A stretch of 64,000 bases of DNA, from positions 1 through 64,000 of the forward strand of contig NZ_LBMG01000021.1 in assembly GCF_001005315.1 (NCBI RefSeq). Direction: 5' to 3'. Source of the stretch: Kordia jejudonensis (GTDB lineage: Bacteria > Bacteroidota > Bacteroidia > Flavobacteriales > Flavobacteriaceae). A model generated the notes under the pieces. The model saw only the letters and a list, made by a program, of their open reading frames with translations. It had not been told where the DNA came from and searched no databases. Of the stretch, positions 8,783 through 18,976 are shown piece after piece. The position numbers were made by a program, and so were the translations under genes. Numbering within the stretch: the stretch's first letter is position 1; each line of letters starts with the position of its first letter.

Positions 8783-10123
8783 GTGCAAAAACAACGATTA
8801 GTCATATTAGGAGGCGGAGAAAGCGGTGTAGGAACTGCAATCTTAGGAAAGCAAAAAGGCTATGAAGTTTTTGTTTCGGATAAAGGAACAATCAAAACGC
8901 ATTACAAAAACGTTCTGAATCAGTTTGAAATTGAATGGGAAGAGCAACAGCATACAGAAGCTAAGATTCTCAATGCAAATGTGGTCATGAAAAGTCCAGG
9001 AATTCCAGATACGGTTCCATTAGTAAAACAATTAGTCGCTAACGGAATTCCAGTAATCTCAGAAATAGAATTTGCTGCCAACTATACGGAAGCAACTATA
9101 GTTGGAATTACAGGAAGTAATGGGAAAACTACCACAACAATGTTAACGAATCATGTGTTACAACAAGCTGGACTCAATGTAGGAATGGCTGGAAACATTG
9201 GCGATAGTTTTGCAAAACAAGTGGCAGAAGAAAATTACACTTCCTATGTGTTGGAAATAAGCAGTTTTCAATTAGATGGAATCGTAGATTTCAAACCACA
9301 CATTGCTGTAATAACCAACATTACACCAGATCATTTAGATCGATATGAATACAAATTTGAAAACTATATCGCGTCTAAATTCAGAATTGCCATGAATCAA
9401 ACATCGGATGATTATCTAATATATGATGCAGACGATGAGGTAATAGTAAACTGGCTGGAAAAACATCCTGTACAATCAACATTAATACCATTTTCATTAC
9501 AAAAAAAACTTGAAAATGGCGCATACATACAAGACAAAAACATAATACTAACAATACAAAATAAGACAATAACTATGCCGACGGACTCGCTAGCACTAGA
9601 AGGTAAACACAACACAAAAAACGCAATGGCAGCATCAGCCGTAGCACAACTTTTAAACATCAGAAAACAAACCATACGTGAAAGTATGTCAGGATTTCAA
9701 GGTGTAGAACATCGTTTGGAGAAAGTGCTAAAAATCCAAAACGTACAATACATCAATGATTCCAAAGCAACCAACATTAACGCTACATATTATGCATTAG
9801 AAAGCATGACTACGCAAACGGTTTGGATTGTTGGAGGTGTTGACAAAGGAAACGATTACTCAGATTTATTGCCATTAGTACACGAAAAAGTAAAAGCAAT
9901 CATCTGTTTAGGAGTTGACAATTCAAAAATTATTGAATCTTTCGGAAGAGTAACCGATTTAATGGTTGAAACAACTTCCATGAGTGAAGCGGTAAAAATT
10001 GCACACAAAATAGCTGAAAAAGGAGAAAATGTATTGTTGTCACCAGCTTGTGCAAGTTTCGATTTATTCGAAAACTATGAAGACAGAGGGACACAATTTA
10101 AAAATGCAGTGCGAAGCTTGTAA
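8783..10123 (+). CDS. murD: UDP-N-acetylmuramoylalanine--D-glutamate ligase MurD
   Basis: A 446-residue Mur ligase that adds D-glutamate to UDP-MurNAc-L-Ala. The N-terminal UDP-binding Rossmann domain shows LGGGESGVG; the ATP loop GSNGKT is at 111-116, and NITPDHLDRY and the C-terminal NDSKATNINAT and SPACASFDLF motifs follow. The start is a GTG giving MQKQRLVILGG; there is no nearby in-frame ATG. It is separated from mraY by 139 bp of repetitive sequence rather than overlapping it. Confidence 0.97.
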   Translation: MQKQRLVILGGGESGVGTAILGKQKGYEVFVSDKGTIKTHYKNVLNQFEIEWEEQQHTEAKILNANVVMKSPGIPDTVPLVKQLVANGIPVISEIEFAANYTEATIVGITGSNGKTTTTMLTNHVLQQAGLNVGMAGNIGDSFAKQVAEENYTSYVLEISSFQLDGIVDFKPHIAVITNITPDHLDRYEYKFENYIASKFRIAMNQTSDDYLIYDADDEVIVNWLEKHPVQSTLIPFSLQKKLENGAYIQDKNIILTIQNKTITMPTDSLALEGKHNTKNAMAASAVAQLLNIRKQTIRESMSGFQGVEHRLEKVLKIQNVQYINDSKATNINATYYALESMTTQTVWIVGGVDKGNDYSDLLPLVHEKVKAIICLGVDNSKIIESFGRVTDLMVETTSMSEAVKIAHKIAEKGENVLLSPACASFDLFENYEDRGTQFKNAVRSL

Positions 10124-10233
10124 TAGTAAATTTTAAATGCTGAATGTTAAATGTTAAAGTGCTTTTTCAAATAACGAATAACAAATAGTGAAGTGCAAAT
10201 GCTAGTAGTAATCATAGCGAAATTGACTATGTA

Positions 10234-10439
10234 AAACGTCACTTCGAGTGAAATTTTGAAAAAATTTAGTATCGAGAAGCATTTGAAACCAAACGGATAA
10301 AGTATTTTCAAATAACGAATAACGAATAACGAATAACGAATAACGAATAACGAACACCGAACACCGAACACCGAAATTAAAACTATAAAACGTAAACGTC
10401 ACTTCGAGTGAAATTTTGAAAAAATTTAGTATCGAGAAG
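10234..10439. repeat. Duplicated intergenic element (46-bp identical core)
   Basis: Identical 46-bp cores at 10234-10279 and 10394-10439 contain CACTTCGAGTG, a near-palindromic AAATTTTGAAAAAATTTA stretch, and TATCGAGAAG. Similarity continues imperfectly about 35 bp further to AGTATTTTCAAA. The two copies are offset by 160 bp and each is followed by a heptamer tract, so the composite unit (core plus tract) is duplicated. This fills most of the 406-bp murD-ftsW gap, which has no gene. Confidence 0.85.
10312..10375. repeat. Heptanucleotide tract AATAACG/AACACCG
   Basis: About five tandem copies of the 7-bp unit AATAACG, followed by about three copies of the variant AACACCG. The period of seven and the stepwise change of unit indicate slippage growth. 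No coding function is supported. Confidence 0.9.
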
Positions 10440-10468
10440 TATTCAAAATGAACTAATAAAGTATTTTC

Positions 10469-10520
10469 AAACAACAAACAACAAACAACAAACAACAAAC
10501 AACAAACAACAAACAACGAA
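10469..10520. repeat. Heptanucleotide tract AAACAAC
   Basis: About seven tandem copies of AAACAAC directly upstream of ftsW. It ends about 10-15 bp before the ftsW ATG, so it forms the immediate 5' leader of that gene and could change spacing or A-richness there. Confidence 0.9.
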
Positions 10521-10529
10521 AAACAAAAC

Positions 10530-11723
10530 ATGAACGCCATCTTTAAAAACATAAAAGGAGACAAAGCACTTTGGGCAGTAGTTGCCTTATTGGCGTTATT
10601 CTCGTTTTTACCTGTATACAGCGCAAGTAGCAACTTGGCGTACTTATACGGAGATGGAAACACGTTAAAATTTCTCATCAAGCATGCGTCGCATCTATTC
10701 TTAGGATTTGCCATCATTTATGGAGTACACAGAATGCCGTATCACTATTTCAAAGGTTTATCGATCATCATGATTCCGATAGTGTTGGTGTTCTTGGCAT
10801 ATACGCTAGCACAAGGAAACACCATAGGTGGTGCCAATGCAAGTCGTTGGATGCGGATTCCGTTTGTTGGTATCAGATTTCAAACATCAACTTTAGCGAG
10901 TGTAGTATTATTGATGTATGTAGCCAGATATCTGTCGCGAGTCAAAGACAAAGTTGTCAATTTTAAAGAGACAATTGTGCCGTTGTGGATTCCTGTTTTC
11001 TTAGTAGTTGGACTCATATTGCCAGCAAACTTTTCAACAGCAGCAATCATCTTTTCAATGGTGTTGATGTTGTGTTTCTTAGGAGGTTATCCTTGGAAAT
11101 ATTTGTTAGGAATTATTGGAGTTGGTTTGTTGAGTTTGACGATGTTTATTCTAGCGGCAAAAGCATTTCCAAGTGCATTCCCAAATCGTGTTGATACATG
11201 GGTAAAACGAATTGAAAATTTTTCTAGTAATGAAAAATCGGAAGCAAACTATCAAATAGAACGGGCAAAAATTGCCATTGCAAGCGGTGGATTAGTCGGA
11301 GTGGGTTCAGGAAAAAGTGTCATGAAAAACTTATTGCCACAAAGTTCATCAGATTTTATCTATGCAATTATTGTGGAAGAATATGGCTTAATCGGAGCAT
11401 TATCACTGCTCTTTTTATACCTCTTATTGCTATTTCGAATTGTGATTGTAGCGCACAAGGCAGATACCATATTTGGAAAATTGCTAGCCATTGGTGTCGG
11501 TTTGCCAATCGTATTTCAGGCATTGATAAATATGGCGGTTGCGGTAGAATTATTTCCAGTTACAGGACAAACCTTGCCATTAATTAGTAGTGGAGGAACG
11601 TCCATTTGGATGACTTGTTTGGCAATCGGAATTGTATTAAGTGTTAGTAAAAAACGTGAAGAACTCTTGGAGCAAAAAGAAAAAGAAGAAAACCCGTTGG
11701 CAGTTTTGAGTGAAGCATTATAA
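10530..11723 (+). CDS. ftsW: Septal peptidoglycan glycosyltransferase FtsW (SEDS family)
   Basis: A 397-residue SEDS polytopic membrane protein, the glycan polymerase partner of FtsI. It shows about ten transmembrane segments, GGANASRWMRIP in the large loop region, and the C-terminal signature ELFPVTGQTLPLISSGGTS typical of SEDS proteins. The cytoplasmic C terminus is short and K/E-rich. It lies between murD and murG as in other Bacteroidota dcw clusters. Confidence 0.96.
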   Translation: MNAIFKNIKGDKALWAVVALLALFSFLPVYSASSNLAYLYGDGNTLKFLIKHASHLFLGFAIIYGVHRMPYHYFKGLSIIMIPIVLVFLAYTLAQGNTIGGANASRWMRIPFVGIRFQTSTLASVVLLMYVARYLSRVKDKVVNFKETIVPLWIPVFLVVGLILPANFSTAAIIFSMVLMLCFLGGYPWKYLLGIIGVGLLSLTMFILAAKAFPSAFPNRVDTWVKRIENFSSNEKSEANYQIERAKIAIASGGLVGVGSGKSVMKNLLPQSSSDFIYAIIVEEYGLIGALSLLFLYLLLLFRIVIVAHKADTIFGKLLAIGVGLPIVFQALINMAVAVELFPVTGQTLPLISSGGTSIWMTCLAIGIVLSVSKKREELLEQKEKEENPLAVLSEAL

Positions 11724-11819
11724 AAAGAAAGTATTGAGTAATGAGATAGGAGTATTGAGAAGTTTTAGATCAAATTGATGAATAAACAAATTAACAAAAA
11801 GACAAAGAACAAAAAATAA

Positions 11820-12926
11820 ATGAGTAACAAAGCGCAATCATACAAAATCATACTCTCAGGAGGTGGCACAGGAGGACATATCTATCCTGCGATTGCGATT
11901 GCGAACGAACTAAAAAGACGATATCCCGAATCAGAATTTCTATTTGTGGGCGCACAAGACCGAATGGAAATGGAGAAAGTGCCAAAAGCAGGTTTCAACA
12001 TAGAAGGTTTGTGGATTTCAGGATTGCAACGAAAACTAACATTAAAAAACTTACTCTTTCCAGTAAAATTGATGAGTAGTCTGATGAAGTCACGCAAAAT
12101 CATACGAAAGTTTCAGCCAGATGTCGTTATCGGAACTGGCGGATTTGCAAGTGGTCCATTACTAAAAGTTGCTTCAAATAGAAAAATACCAGCGTTGATT
12201 CAAGAGCAAAATTCGTACGCAGGAATTACAAATAAATTACTGGCAAAGCAAGTGCAAAAAATATGTGTTGCCTATGACAACATGGAGCGTTTCTTTCCGA
12301 AAGAGAAAATCATCAAAACAGGCAATCCTGTACGACAAGATTTATTAGAAATAAAAGGAAAAAGGGCAGAAGCACAAACTTTTTTTCAATTACAAGAAAA
12401 TGTAAAAACAATCTTAATCATTGGCGGAAGTTTAGGTGCTAGACGCATCAATCAATTAATAGAAAAAGAACTCAATTTCTTTGCAGCACAAAACGTACAA
12501 CTGATTTGGCAATGCGGGAAATTCTATTACGGACAATACAACAAGCACAATAAATCGGACAATGTACAAGTGCATCAATTCATTAACAAAATGGACTTGG
12601 CATATGCTGCGGCAGATATTATCATTTCACGTGCAGGCGCGAGTTCAGTTTCAGAATTGTGCATTGTTGGGAAACCTGTTCTATTCATTCCATCGCCAAA
12701 TGTAGCAGAAGATCATCAAACCAAAAATGCATTAGCAATTACGGAAAAAGGTGGCGGAATATTAATCAAAGAAAAAGAGCTAGATGCACAATTTGAAGTG
12801 TGTATAGAAGAACTCTTAAAGTCGGAAAAAATGCAAGCAGATTTTGGCAGAGAAATCAAAAAATTAGCCTTGCCAAACGCAACGGCAACCATTGTTGACG
12901 AAGTAGAAAAATTATTAAACAAGTAA
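11820..12926 (+). CDS. murG: UDP-GlcNAc:lipid I N-acetylglucosaminyltransferase MurG
   Basis: A 368-residue GT28 glycosyltransferase that converts lipid I to lipid II at the inner face of the membrane. The glycine loop GGGTGGH is at residues 14-20, a second glycine-rich loop [11 protein letters not shown] sits in the middle, and [12 protein letters not shown] marks the UDP-GlcNAc site in the C-terminal domain. It starts 96 bp after ftsW and ends 6 bp before murC. Confidence 0.97.
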   Translation: MSNKAQSYKIILSGGGTGGHIYPAIAIANELKRRYPESEFLFVGAQDRMEMEKVPKAGFNIEGLWISGLQRKLTLKNLLFPVKLMSSLMKSRKIIRKFQPDVVIGTGGFASGPLLKVASNRKIPALIQEQNSYAGITNKLLAKQVQKICVAYDNMERFFPKEKIIKTGNPVRQDLLEIKGKRAEAQTFFQLQENVKTILIIGGSLGARRINQLIEKELNFFAAQNVQLIWQCGKFYYGQYNKHNKSDNVQVHQFINKMDLAYAAADIIISRAGASSVSELCIVGKPVLFIPSPNVAEDHQTKNALAITEKGGGILIKEKELDAQFEVCIEELLKSEKMQADFGREIKKLALPNATATIVDEVEKLLNK

Positions 12927-12932
12927 GAAAGG

Positions 12933-14285
12933 TTGAATTTGAAAAACATACATAACGTTTATTTTGTAGGCATTGGCGGTATCGGCATGTCTGCGTTGGC
13001 GCGCTATTTCAAATTTAACAACAAAAATGTAGCGGGTTATGACAAAACGAAAACTGAAATTACCAAGGCACTCGAAGCTTTGGGAATTCAGGTTTCAACA
13101 GATGATAATGTAAACAAAATTCCTGCTGAATATCTAAATAAAGAAAACACGATCATTGTGTATACGCCAGCAATTCCGAGTACACATTCGGAGCTGACGT
13201 ATTTCAGGCAACATGATTTTAACATATACAAAAGAGCTGAAATTTTAGGACACATCACAAAAGACACCTATTGTTTGGGAGTTGCTGGAACACATGGAAA
13301 AACGACCACTTCAAGCATATTAGGGCATTTATTAGCGGAATCGGGAACGGATGTGACTGCTTTTTTAGGTGGAATTGCTGAAAATTACAATTCGAACCTC
13401 ATTCTAAAAGGAAACGAAATAACAGTCGTGGAAGCGGATGAGTTCGATCGTTCGTTTTTACAGCTTTCGCCAGATATTGCTTGCATCACATCAACTGATG
13501 CTGATCATTTGGATATCTATGGCGAAAAAGAAGCATTGCTCGATTCGTTTATAGCATTCACAAAATGCATCAAGCCAAATGGAAAGTTATTTGTACATGA
13601 AGATATTCAGTTAGATGGAATCACCTACGGATTCAAAGAAACATCTAATTATCATATAAAAAACATAAGCATTCGAGATGGTGCTTATGTGTTTGACATT
13701 GTAACACCTTCTGAAATCATTGAAGATGTGCAATTTCATTTGCCCGGACGACACAACTTGTTAAACGGTCTAGTAGCTTTTGCGATGGCGGAAAAAATAG
13801 GAACCCCAACCGACCGCCTCGCCAAAGCCCTAAAAAGTTTTAAAGGTGTGCAACGTAGATTTTCCTATCAAATAAAAACGGATGATTTTGTATTTATTGA
13901 CGATTATGCACATCATCCAACGGAAATAAACGCACTGCATCAAGCGGTTCGAGAAATGTATCCAGCTAAAAAAATAACGGCCATATTTCAGCCACATCTA
14001 TTTAGCAGAACAAAAGATTTTGCAGACGAATTTGCAGAAAGTTTAGCACAATTTGATGAAATCATTCTCTTAGAGATCTATCCCGCAAGGGAAAAACCAA
14101 TAGAAGGAATTACCTCAAGTTGGTTATTAAGCAAAATAAAAAACGATCAAAAACAATTGGTCACTAAAGAAAATTTAATCGATCATATAAAAAATATTAA
14201 AACGGATGTATTACTCACAGTTGGCGCTGGCGATATAGGAGCAGAAGTTGAAAAAATAAAAAACAAACTAACAATTGAAAATTAA
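12933..14285 (+). CDS. murC: UDP-N-acetylmuramate--L-alanine ligase MurC
   Basis: A 450-residue Mur ligase that adds the first stem-peptide residue. FVGIGGIGMSALAR at residues 11-24 is the UDP-binding loop, GTHGKTT at 119-125 the ATP loop, and DYAHHPTEI the C-terminal motif. No ATG is available; translation begins at TTG 12933 or at the in-frame TTG 12939. It overlaps ftsQ by 11 bp. No ddl gene intervenes before ftsQ, the usual Bacteroidota arrangement. Confidence 0.96.
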   Translation: MNLKNIHNVYFVGIGGIGMSALARYFKFNNKNVAGYDKTKTEITKALEALGIQVSTDDNVNKIPAEYLNKENTIIVYTPAIPSTHSELTYFRQHDFNIYKRAEILGHITKDTYCLGVAGTHGKTTTSSILGHLLAESGTDVTAFLGGIAENYNSNLILKGNEITVVEADEFDRSFLQLSPDIACITSTDADHLDIYGEKEALLDSFIAFTKCIKPNGKLFVHEDIQLDGITYGFKETSNYHIKNISIRDGAYVFDIVTPSEIIEDVQFHLPGRHNLLNGLVAFAMAEKIGTPTDRLAKALKSFKGVQRRFSYQIKTDDFVFIDDYAHHPTEINALHQAVREMYPAKKITAIFQPHLFSRTKDFADEFAESLAQFDEIILLEIYPAREKPIEGITSSWLLSKIKNDQKQLVTKENLIDHIKNIKTDVLLTVGAGDIGAEVEKIKNKLTIEN

Positions 14286-14994
14286 TTGGAATCTCATAAA
14301 AGGAATCACTGTAGCTGCAGTTTTGATATTTCTATATGCCTTTTCGGCGAATAGAAATGCAGCGCGTGTTGTTGGAAATCCAGACATAAAATACCTTGAT
14401 GGAGAGCAATATTTCATCACAAGATCGATGGTTAATAAATTGTTAATACAAAATAACGATAGTGTTACGAACATACGAAAAGATCAGTTAGATTTGGATG
14501 TTCTAGAGGAACGTTTACGTGCGAACGAAATGATTCAAGATGCAGAAGTGTATCTATCTGTAAATGGGACTCTTGGTGCAAAAATAAAACAGCGAACACC
14601 AATTGCACGTATCGCAGCTAATGACTCTTTTTATATTGATTCAGAAGGGAAACTGATGCCGTTGTCCAAAGTTTCGGCAGCGCATGTTCCTTTTGTGGAA
14701 GGAAAAATTGATAAAAAGAAGTTGAATGACGTATATACGTTAGCAAAATTTATCGCTGAAGATGATTTTCTAAAAAAGAATATTATCGCCATTGTACAAA
14801 ACGAAAATTATACATTCAATCTAAAATTAAGAGCGAATGATTTCGTTGTGTTATTTGGTAAAGTTGAACACATAGAAAAGAAGGTGAATAACCTGAAAGC
14901 GTTTTACAAAAAAGCTGTAAAAGATAAAACGCTCGATAGTTATGCGAAAGTTGATTTAAAATTTACCAATCAAGTAGTATGCACCAAAAAATAA
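14275..14994 (+). CDS. ftsQ: Cell division protein FtsQ
   Basis: A 239-residue bitopic division protein between murC and ftsA. One transmembrane helix lies at about residues 8-25, followed by a periplasmic region where LDLDVLEERLRANEMIQDAEVYL matches the POTRA/FtsQ pattern. It recruits FtsL/FtsB. The start is a TTG inside the 3' end of murC (11-bp overlap); the frame otherwise has no early ATG. Confidence 0.92.
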   Translation: MKINWNLIKGITVAAVLIFLYAFSANRNAARVVGNPDIKYLDGEQYFITRSMVNKLLIQNNDSVTNIRKDQLDLDVLEERLRANEMIQDAEVYLSVNGTLGAKIKQRTPIARIAANDSFYIDSEGKLMPLSKVSAAHVPFVEGKIDKKKLNDVYTLAKFIAEDDFLKKNIIAIVQNENYTFNLKLRANDFVVLFGKVEHIEKKVNNLKAFYKKAVKDKTLDSYAKVDLKFTNQVVCTKK

Positions 14995-14997
14995 GTC

Positions 14998-16353
14998 ATG
15001 GAAAACAATAACATCGCAGTAGGATTAGACATAGGAACCACAAAAATTGTGGCAATGATTGGGCGAAAAAATGAATACGGTAAGCTCGAAATTCTTGGAG
15101 TAGGAAAATCCAAGAGTTTGGGTGTGCATCGTGGTGTCGTAAACAATATTACACAAACCATACAATCCATACAGCAAGCCGTTCAAGAAGCTGAAAGTGT
15201 TTCCGATTTGAAAATAACAGAAGTTGTAGTTGGAATTGCAGGACAGCATATTCGTAGTCTACAACACAGCGATTACATTACGCGTACCAACGCAGACGAA
15301 GTTATAGATGAAGAAGATATTGATTTGCTAATCAATCAAGTATACAAACTTGTCATGCTTCCTGGTGAAGAAATAATTCATGTGCTTCCGCAAGAATACA
15401 AAGTTGACGGTCAAGCCGAAATAAAAGAACCGATAGGAATGTATGGTGGACGATTAGAAGCCAATTTCCACGTGGTTGTTGGGCAAGTATCATCCATCAG
15501 AAACATTGGAAGATGTGTAAAAAGTTCAGGCTTAGGTTTAGCTGGAATTACACTAGAACCGTTAGCATCTGCAAATGCAGTACTAAGTCAGGAAGAAAAA
15601 GAAGCAGGAGTTGCATTAATTGATATTGGAGGTGGAACCACAGATTTGGCCATTTTTAAAGATGGAATCATTCGTCATACAGCGGTAATTCCATTTGGTG
15701 GAAACGTCATCACGGAAGATATCAAAGAAGGTTGTTCCATCATAGAAAAACAAGCAGAATTGCTCAAAATAAAATTTGGATCTGCTTGGCCAGGAGAAAA
15801 CAAAGACAATGAAATCGTGTCAATTCCTGGATTACGAGGAAGAGAACCCAAAGAGATTACCTTAAAAAATCTCTCAAAAATAATTCATGCTCGTGTAGTT
15901 GAAATCATAGAACAAGCATTCTTAGAAATCAAAAACTACGGACATGAAGAACAAAAGAAAAAACTAATTGCAGGAATAGTGCTTACAGGTGGCGGAAGTC
16001 AACTAAATCACTTAAAACAATTAGTAGAATACATTACAGGAATGGATACCAGAATTGGCTATCCAAACGAACATTTGGCAGGAGATTCTGATGCAGAAAT
16101 GGCAAGTCCATTATATGCAACAGCTGTCGGATTAGTAATGAATGCAGTAGAAAACCAATCAAAAGTCGTTGTTGAAGAAGAAGTTGTGGAATCACCTACA
16201 GAAACAGTTTCAGAAGCAGAATATGCTAGCGAAGACAACGCAGAACATACCAATACCAGTGCTCCAATACAATCGGAACCCAAAAAAGAACGAAAGTCGA
16301 TCTTTGAAAAATGGGCCGATAAGTTGAAAGATTTTTTAGATAACGCAGAATAA
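14998..16353 (+). CDS. ftsA: Cell division protein FtsA
   Basis: A 451-residue actin-like ATPase that tethers FtsZ to the membrane. Phosphate-1 motif GLDIGTTKI is near the N terminus, phosphate-2 LIDIGGGTTDLAIF in the middle, and the adenosine motif IVLTGGGSQLNHL later. The 1C (SHS2) domain region GVHRGVVNNI is present. A P/E/S-rich linker is followed by KSIFEKWADKLKDFLDNAE, an amphipathic membrane-targeting helix. The ATG at 14998 is 3 bp after ftsQ. Confidence 0.97.
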   Translation: MENNNIAVGLDIGTTKIVAMIGRKNEYGKLEILGVGKSKSLGVHRGVVNNITQTIQSIQQAVQEAESVSDLKITEVVVGIAGQHIRSLQHSDYITRTNADEVIDEEDIDLLINQVYKLVMLPGEEIIHVLPQEYKVDGQAEIKEPIGMYGGRLEANFHVVVGQVSSIRNIGRCVKSSGLGLAGITLEPLASANAVLSQEEKEAGVALIDIGGGTTDLAIFKDGIIRHTAVIPFGGNVITEDIKEGCSIIEKQAELLKIKFGSAWPGENKDNEIVSIPGLRGREPKEITLKNLSKIIHARVVEIIEQAFLEIKNYGHEEQKKKLIAGIVLTGGGSQLNHLKQLVEYITGMDTRIGYPNEHLAGDSDAEMASPLYATAVGLVMNAVENQSKVVVEEEVVESPTETVSEAEYASEDNAEHTNTSAPIQSEPKKERKSIFEKWADKLKDFLDNAE

Positions 16354-16374
16354 TAAAAAACCAGTTAAAGAATT

Positions 16375-18312
16375 ATGAGTAGCAACACAGAATTCGGAAA
16401 CATTTCATTTGATTTGCCAAAAAACCAATCAAATGTAATAAAAGTGATCGGTGTAGGCGGTGGCGGAAGTAATGCCATCAACCACATGTTCCAACAAGGA
16501 ATAAAGGGAGTAGATTTTGTCATCTGTAATACAGATTCGCAAGCGCTACAAAACAGTCCAGTTCCCAACAAAATACAACTCGGAGTTTCGCTTACGGAAG
16601 GACTTGGCGCAGGTGCCAATCCTGAAGTTGGAGAAAAAGCCGCTTTGGAAAGTATTGAAGATATTGGTGTCATGCTCGATACCAATACAAAAATGGTGTT
16701 CATCACTGCCGGAATGGGCGGTGGAACAGGAACAGGAGCTGCACCAGTCATCGCAAAACTTGCCAAAGATAAAGACATACTAACGGTTGGTATTGTCACG
16801 ATTCCTTTTAAGTTTGAAGGAAAAATGCGAAATGCACAAGCACGTATCGGAGTTGAAAAACTACGTTCGCATGTCGATTCGCTCATTGTGATCAATAACG
16901 ACAAACTAAGAGAAGTATACGGAAACTTAGGTTTCAAAGCAGGATTCTCTAAAGCGGATGAAGTACTTTCTACAGCTTCCAGAGGAATTGCAGAAGTAAT
17001 AACGCATCACTACACGCAAAATATTGACTTGCGTGATGCAAAGACAGTATTATCAAATAGTGGAACAGCCATCATGGGATCTGCAAATGCATCTGGTGCA
17101 AACCGAGCAAATGAAGCCATCATGAAAGCGCTTGATTCTCCATTACTAAATGATAATAAAATTGATGGAGCTAAAAACGTACTGTTGCTTATCGTTTCTG
17201 GTTCAGAAGAAATTACAATTGACGAAATCGGAGAAATCAACGATCACATTCAAAATGAAGCTGGTGGAGTAGCAAACATCATCATGGGAGTTGGAGAAGA
17301 TGAAACGTTGGAAGATGCTATTTCGGTAACGATCATTGCTACTGGTTTTGATGTAGATCAACAAGATGAAATCGTAAATACGGAATCAAAAAAGATCATT
17401 CATACCTTAGAAGATGAACAACGTGCAGTACAAAATCTAACAACGAAGCCAACGGCTGTAGTAACGCCAAGCATTCCTGTGCAAACACCTACGGAAGCAG
17501 TTCCGCCAAAGAAAACAGAAGTAGTTCGTCATACATTAATAGATGATACTGCAACACTGAATTTGATTCCTACATCGGAAATTATCAAAAATATCAATGT
17601 TGTATATGAAGAAGTAAAAGCTCCAAAAGCGCAGGTTGAAGAAGAATTTATCATTACTTCTATGACGGATGAAGTTCGTAACATGCACGTAAATGAGCCT
17701 GAATTCGTAGTTGCTGAAACAAAAGAAGAAGAAAATCAGATTGCTTTTACATTTGATATGCCTTTAGCAAATTCTGTAGAAGAAACGCCTGAAAAAGAAG
17801 AAAATATTATTAAATTTGAACTCACTTCTGAAGAGGTAAAATCTATAGAAGTAAACGATCATGTGGAAGTAATTCCTGTGACAGAAGTTCATGACAAAGG
17901 TGTTACGCGTTACAGTTTAGATGACTATATGGAGGAAGAAGCTTCGGCTGAAAAAAATATTCCTCAAGCTGCTGAAGATGGCATTGTTTTTGAGAAAAAG
18001 ATTGTGGCAGAATCCGTTGAAGAAGTTGCAAATGAAGCAGAAGCTGATCCGTTTAACGCGACGATTGAAGAAAGCTTAAAAAACAGAGCTGACGAACGTA
18101 GAAAAAAGCTAAAAGAATTCAATTATAAATTCAACAATAGTGTTTCTCGTATTGAAGAAATTGAGAAGCAACCAGCTTATAAAAGAGCAGGAATTGAATT
18201 AAATGAAAATACATCATCAGACACAGCTTCCCGCACCAGTTTAGGTACGGATAGTAATGATGATATGCAATTAAGAAACAACAATTCTTTCTTGCACGAC
18301 AATGTTGACTAA
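16375..18312 (+). CDS. ftsZ: Cell division protein FtsZ with long C-terminal linker
   Basis: A 645-residue tubulin-like GTPase that builds the Z ring. The N-terminal nucleotide site includes GVGGGGSNAINHM and the signature GGGTGTGAA at 115-123. The conserved globular domain ends near residue 330. The remaining 310 residues are acidic and E/V/T-rich, an unusually long disordered linker but normal for flavobacteria, ending in a short conserved tail (NNSFLHDNVD). It is the last gene of the dcw cluster and is followed by a terminator. Confidence 0.97.
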   Translation: MSSNTEFGNISFDLPKNQSNVIKVIGVGGGGSNAINHMFQQGIKGVDFVICNTDSQALQNSPVPNKIQLGVSLTEGLGAGANPEVGEKAALESIEDIGVMLDTNTKMVFITAGMGGGTGTGAAPVIAKLAKDKDILTVGIVTIPFKFEGKMRNAQARIGVEKLRSHVDSLIVINNDKLREVYGNLGFKAGFSKADEVLSTASRGIAEVITHHYTQNIDLRDAKTVLSNSGTAIMGSANASGANRANEAIMKALDSPLLNDNKIDGAKNVLLLIVSGSEEITIDEIGEINDHIQNEAGGVANIIMGVGEDETLEDAISVTIIATGFDVDQQDEIVNTESKKIIHTLEDEQRAVQNLTTKPTAVVTPSIPVQTPTEAVPPKKTEVVRHTLIDDTATLNLIPTSEIIKNINVVYEEVKAPKAQVEEEFIITSMTDEVRNMHVNEPEFVVAETKEEENQIAFTFDMPLANSVEETPEKEENIIKFELTSEEVKSIEVNDHVEVIPVTEVHDKGVTRYSLDDYMEEEASAEKNIPQAAEDGIVFEKKIVAESVEEVANEAEADPFNATIEESLKNRADERRKKLKEFNYKFNNSVSRIEEIEKQPAYKRAGIELNENTSSDTASRTSLGTDSNDDMQLRNNNSFLHDNVD

Positions 18313-18343
18313 TTAGATTTAGTACTATTATATATGTTTTTTA

Positions 18344-18384
18344 GACCCGGGAGTTGCTGTTCTATTTCCGGGTTTAATTTTTTT
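18344..18384 (+). terminator. Rho-independent terminator after ftsZ
   Basis: ACCCGG (18345-18350) pairs with CCGGGT (18368-18373), followed by a run of seven T. This probably ends dcw transcription before the YqeY-like gene. Confidence 0.8.
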
Positions 18385-18413
18385 ACCTTCACAGCAATAA
18401 AATAAAAAATATC

Positions 18414-18863
18414 ATGGGATTACAACAAGATATAATGACGGCGATGAAAACGGCGATGAAAGCTAAAGATCAAACCGCTTTAGCAGCATTACGCGCTGTA
18501 AAATCAGAACTATTACTAGCAAAAACAAGTGGTTCAGGAGAAGAATTATCAGAAGCTGACGAAATTAAAATATTACAAAAACTAGTAAAGCAACGCAAAG
18601 ATAGCGCGGCAATATATTTGGAGCAGGATAGAAAAGATTTAGCTCTTCCTGAAATCGATCAAGCGGAAGTAATTAGTCAATTTTTACCAGAAGCTTTGAG
18701 CGAAGAAGAAATTGAAAAAGTAGTGGTCATGACGATCGACGATATCGGCGCATCAGGAATGAAAGACATGGGAAAAGTCATGGGCATCGTTTCTAAAGAA
18801 TTGGCTGGACAAGCAGATGGAAAAACAATTTCTTCCATTGTAAAAGCAAAATTGTCTAGTTAA
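18414..18863 (+). CDS. GatB/YqeY domain-containing protein
   Basis: A 149-residue protein matching the YqeY family, a stand-alone version of the tRNA-binding C-terminal region of the GatB amidotransferase subunit. Its exact role is unknown. Family features include the N-terminal ALRAVKSEL, the E-rich centre, KLVKQRKDSA, and the C-terminal DMGKVMGIVSKELAGQADGK. The ftsZ-yqeY order is common in Bacteroidota. A terminator lies between the two, so it probably has its own promoter. Confidence 0.93.
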   Translation: MGLQQDIMTAMKTAMKAKDQTALAALRAVKSELLLAKTSGSGEELSEADEIKILQKLVKQRKDSAAIYLEQDRKDLALPEIDQAEVISQFLPEALSEEEIEKVVVMTIDDIGASGMKDMGKVMGIVSKELAGQADGKTISSIVKAKLSS

Positions 18864-18976
18864 TGTGAATTTCAATACAAAAGATCAGTTTGAAACTCTT
18901 CTTTTTCGCAGTATAGCAGGAATTTTTCGTCAAGAATTTTTGAAGCCTTGGAGAAAATTTAGAAAAATTCATGCGG

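Noticed and set aside
10147-10717. Minus-strand open frames over the murD-ftsW gap with LFVIRY-type repeats
   Set aside because: They are translations of 7-bp simple repeats, change frame with the tract, and overlap the ftsW start; no protein features.
12933-12941. ATG start for murC
   Set aside because: None exists in frame near the conserved N terminus; two TTG codons are the only options.
16365-16937. 190-residue minus-strand frame opposite ftsZ
   Set aside because: It is the antisense of a strongly conserved coding region and has no independent protein signature.
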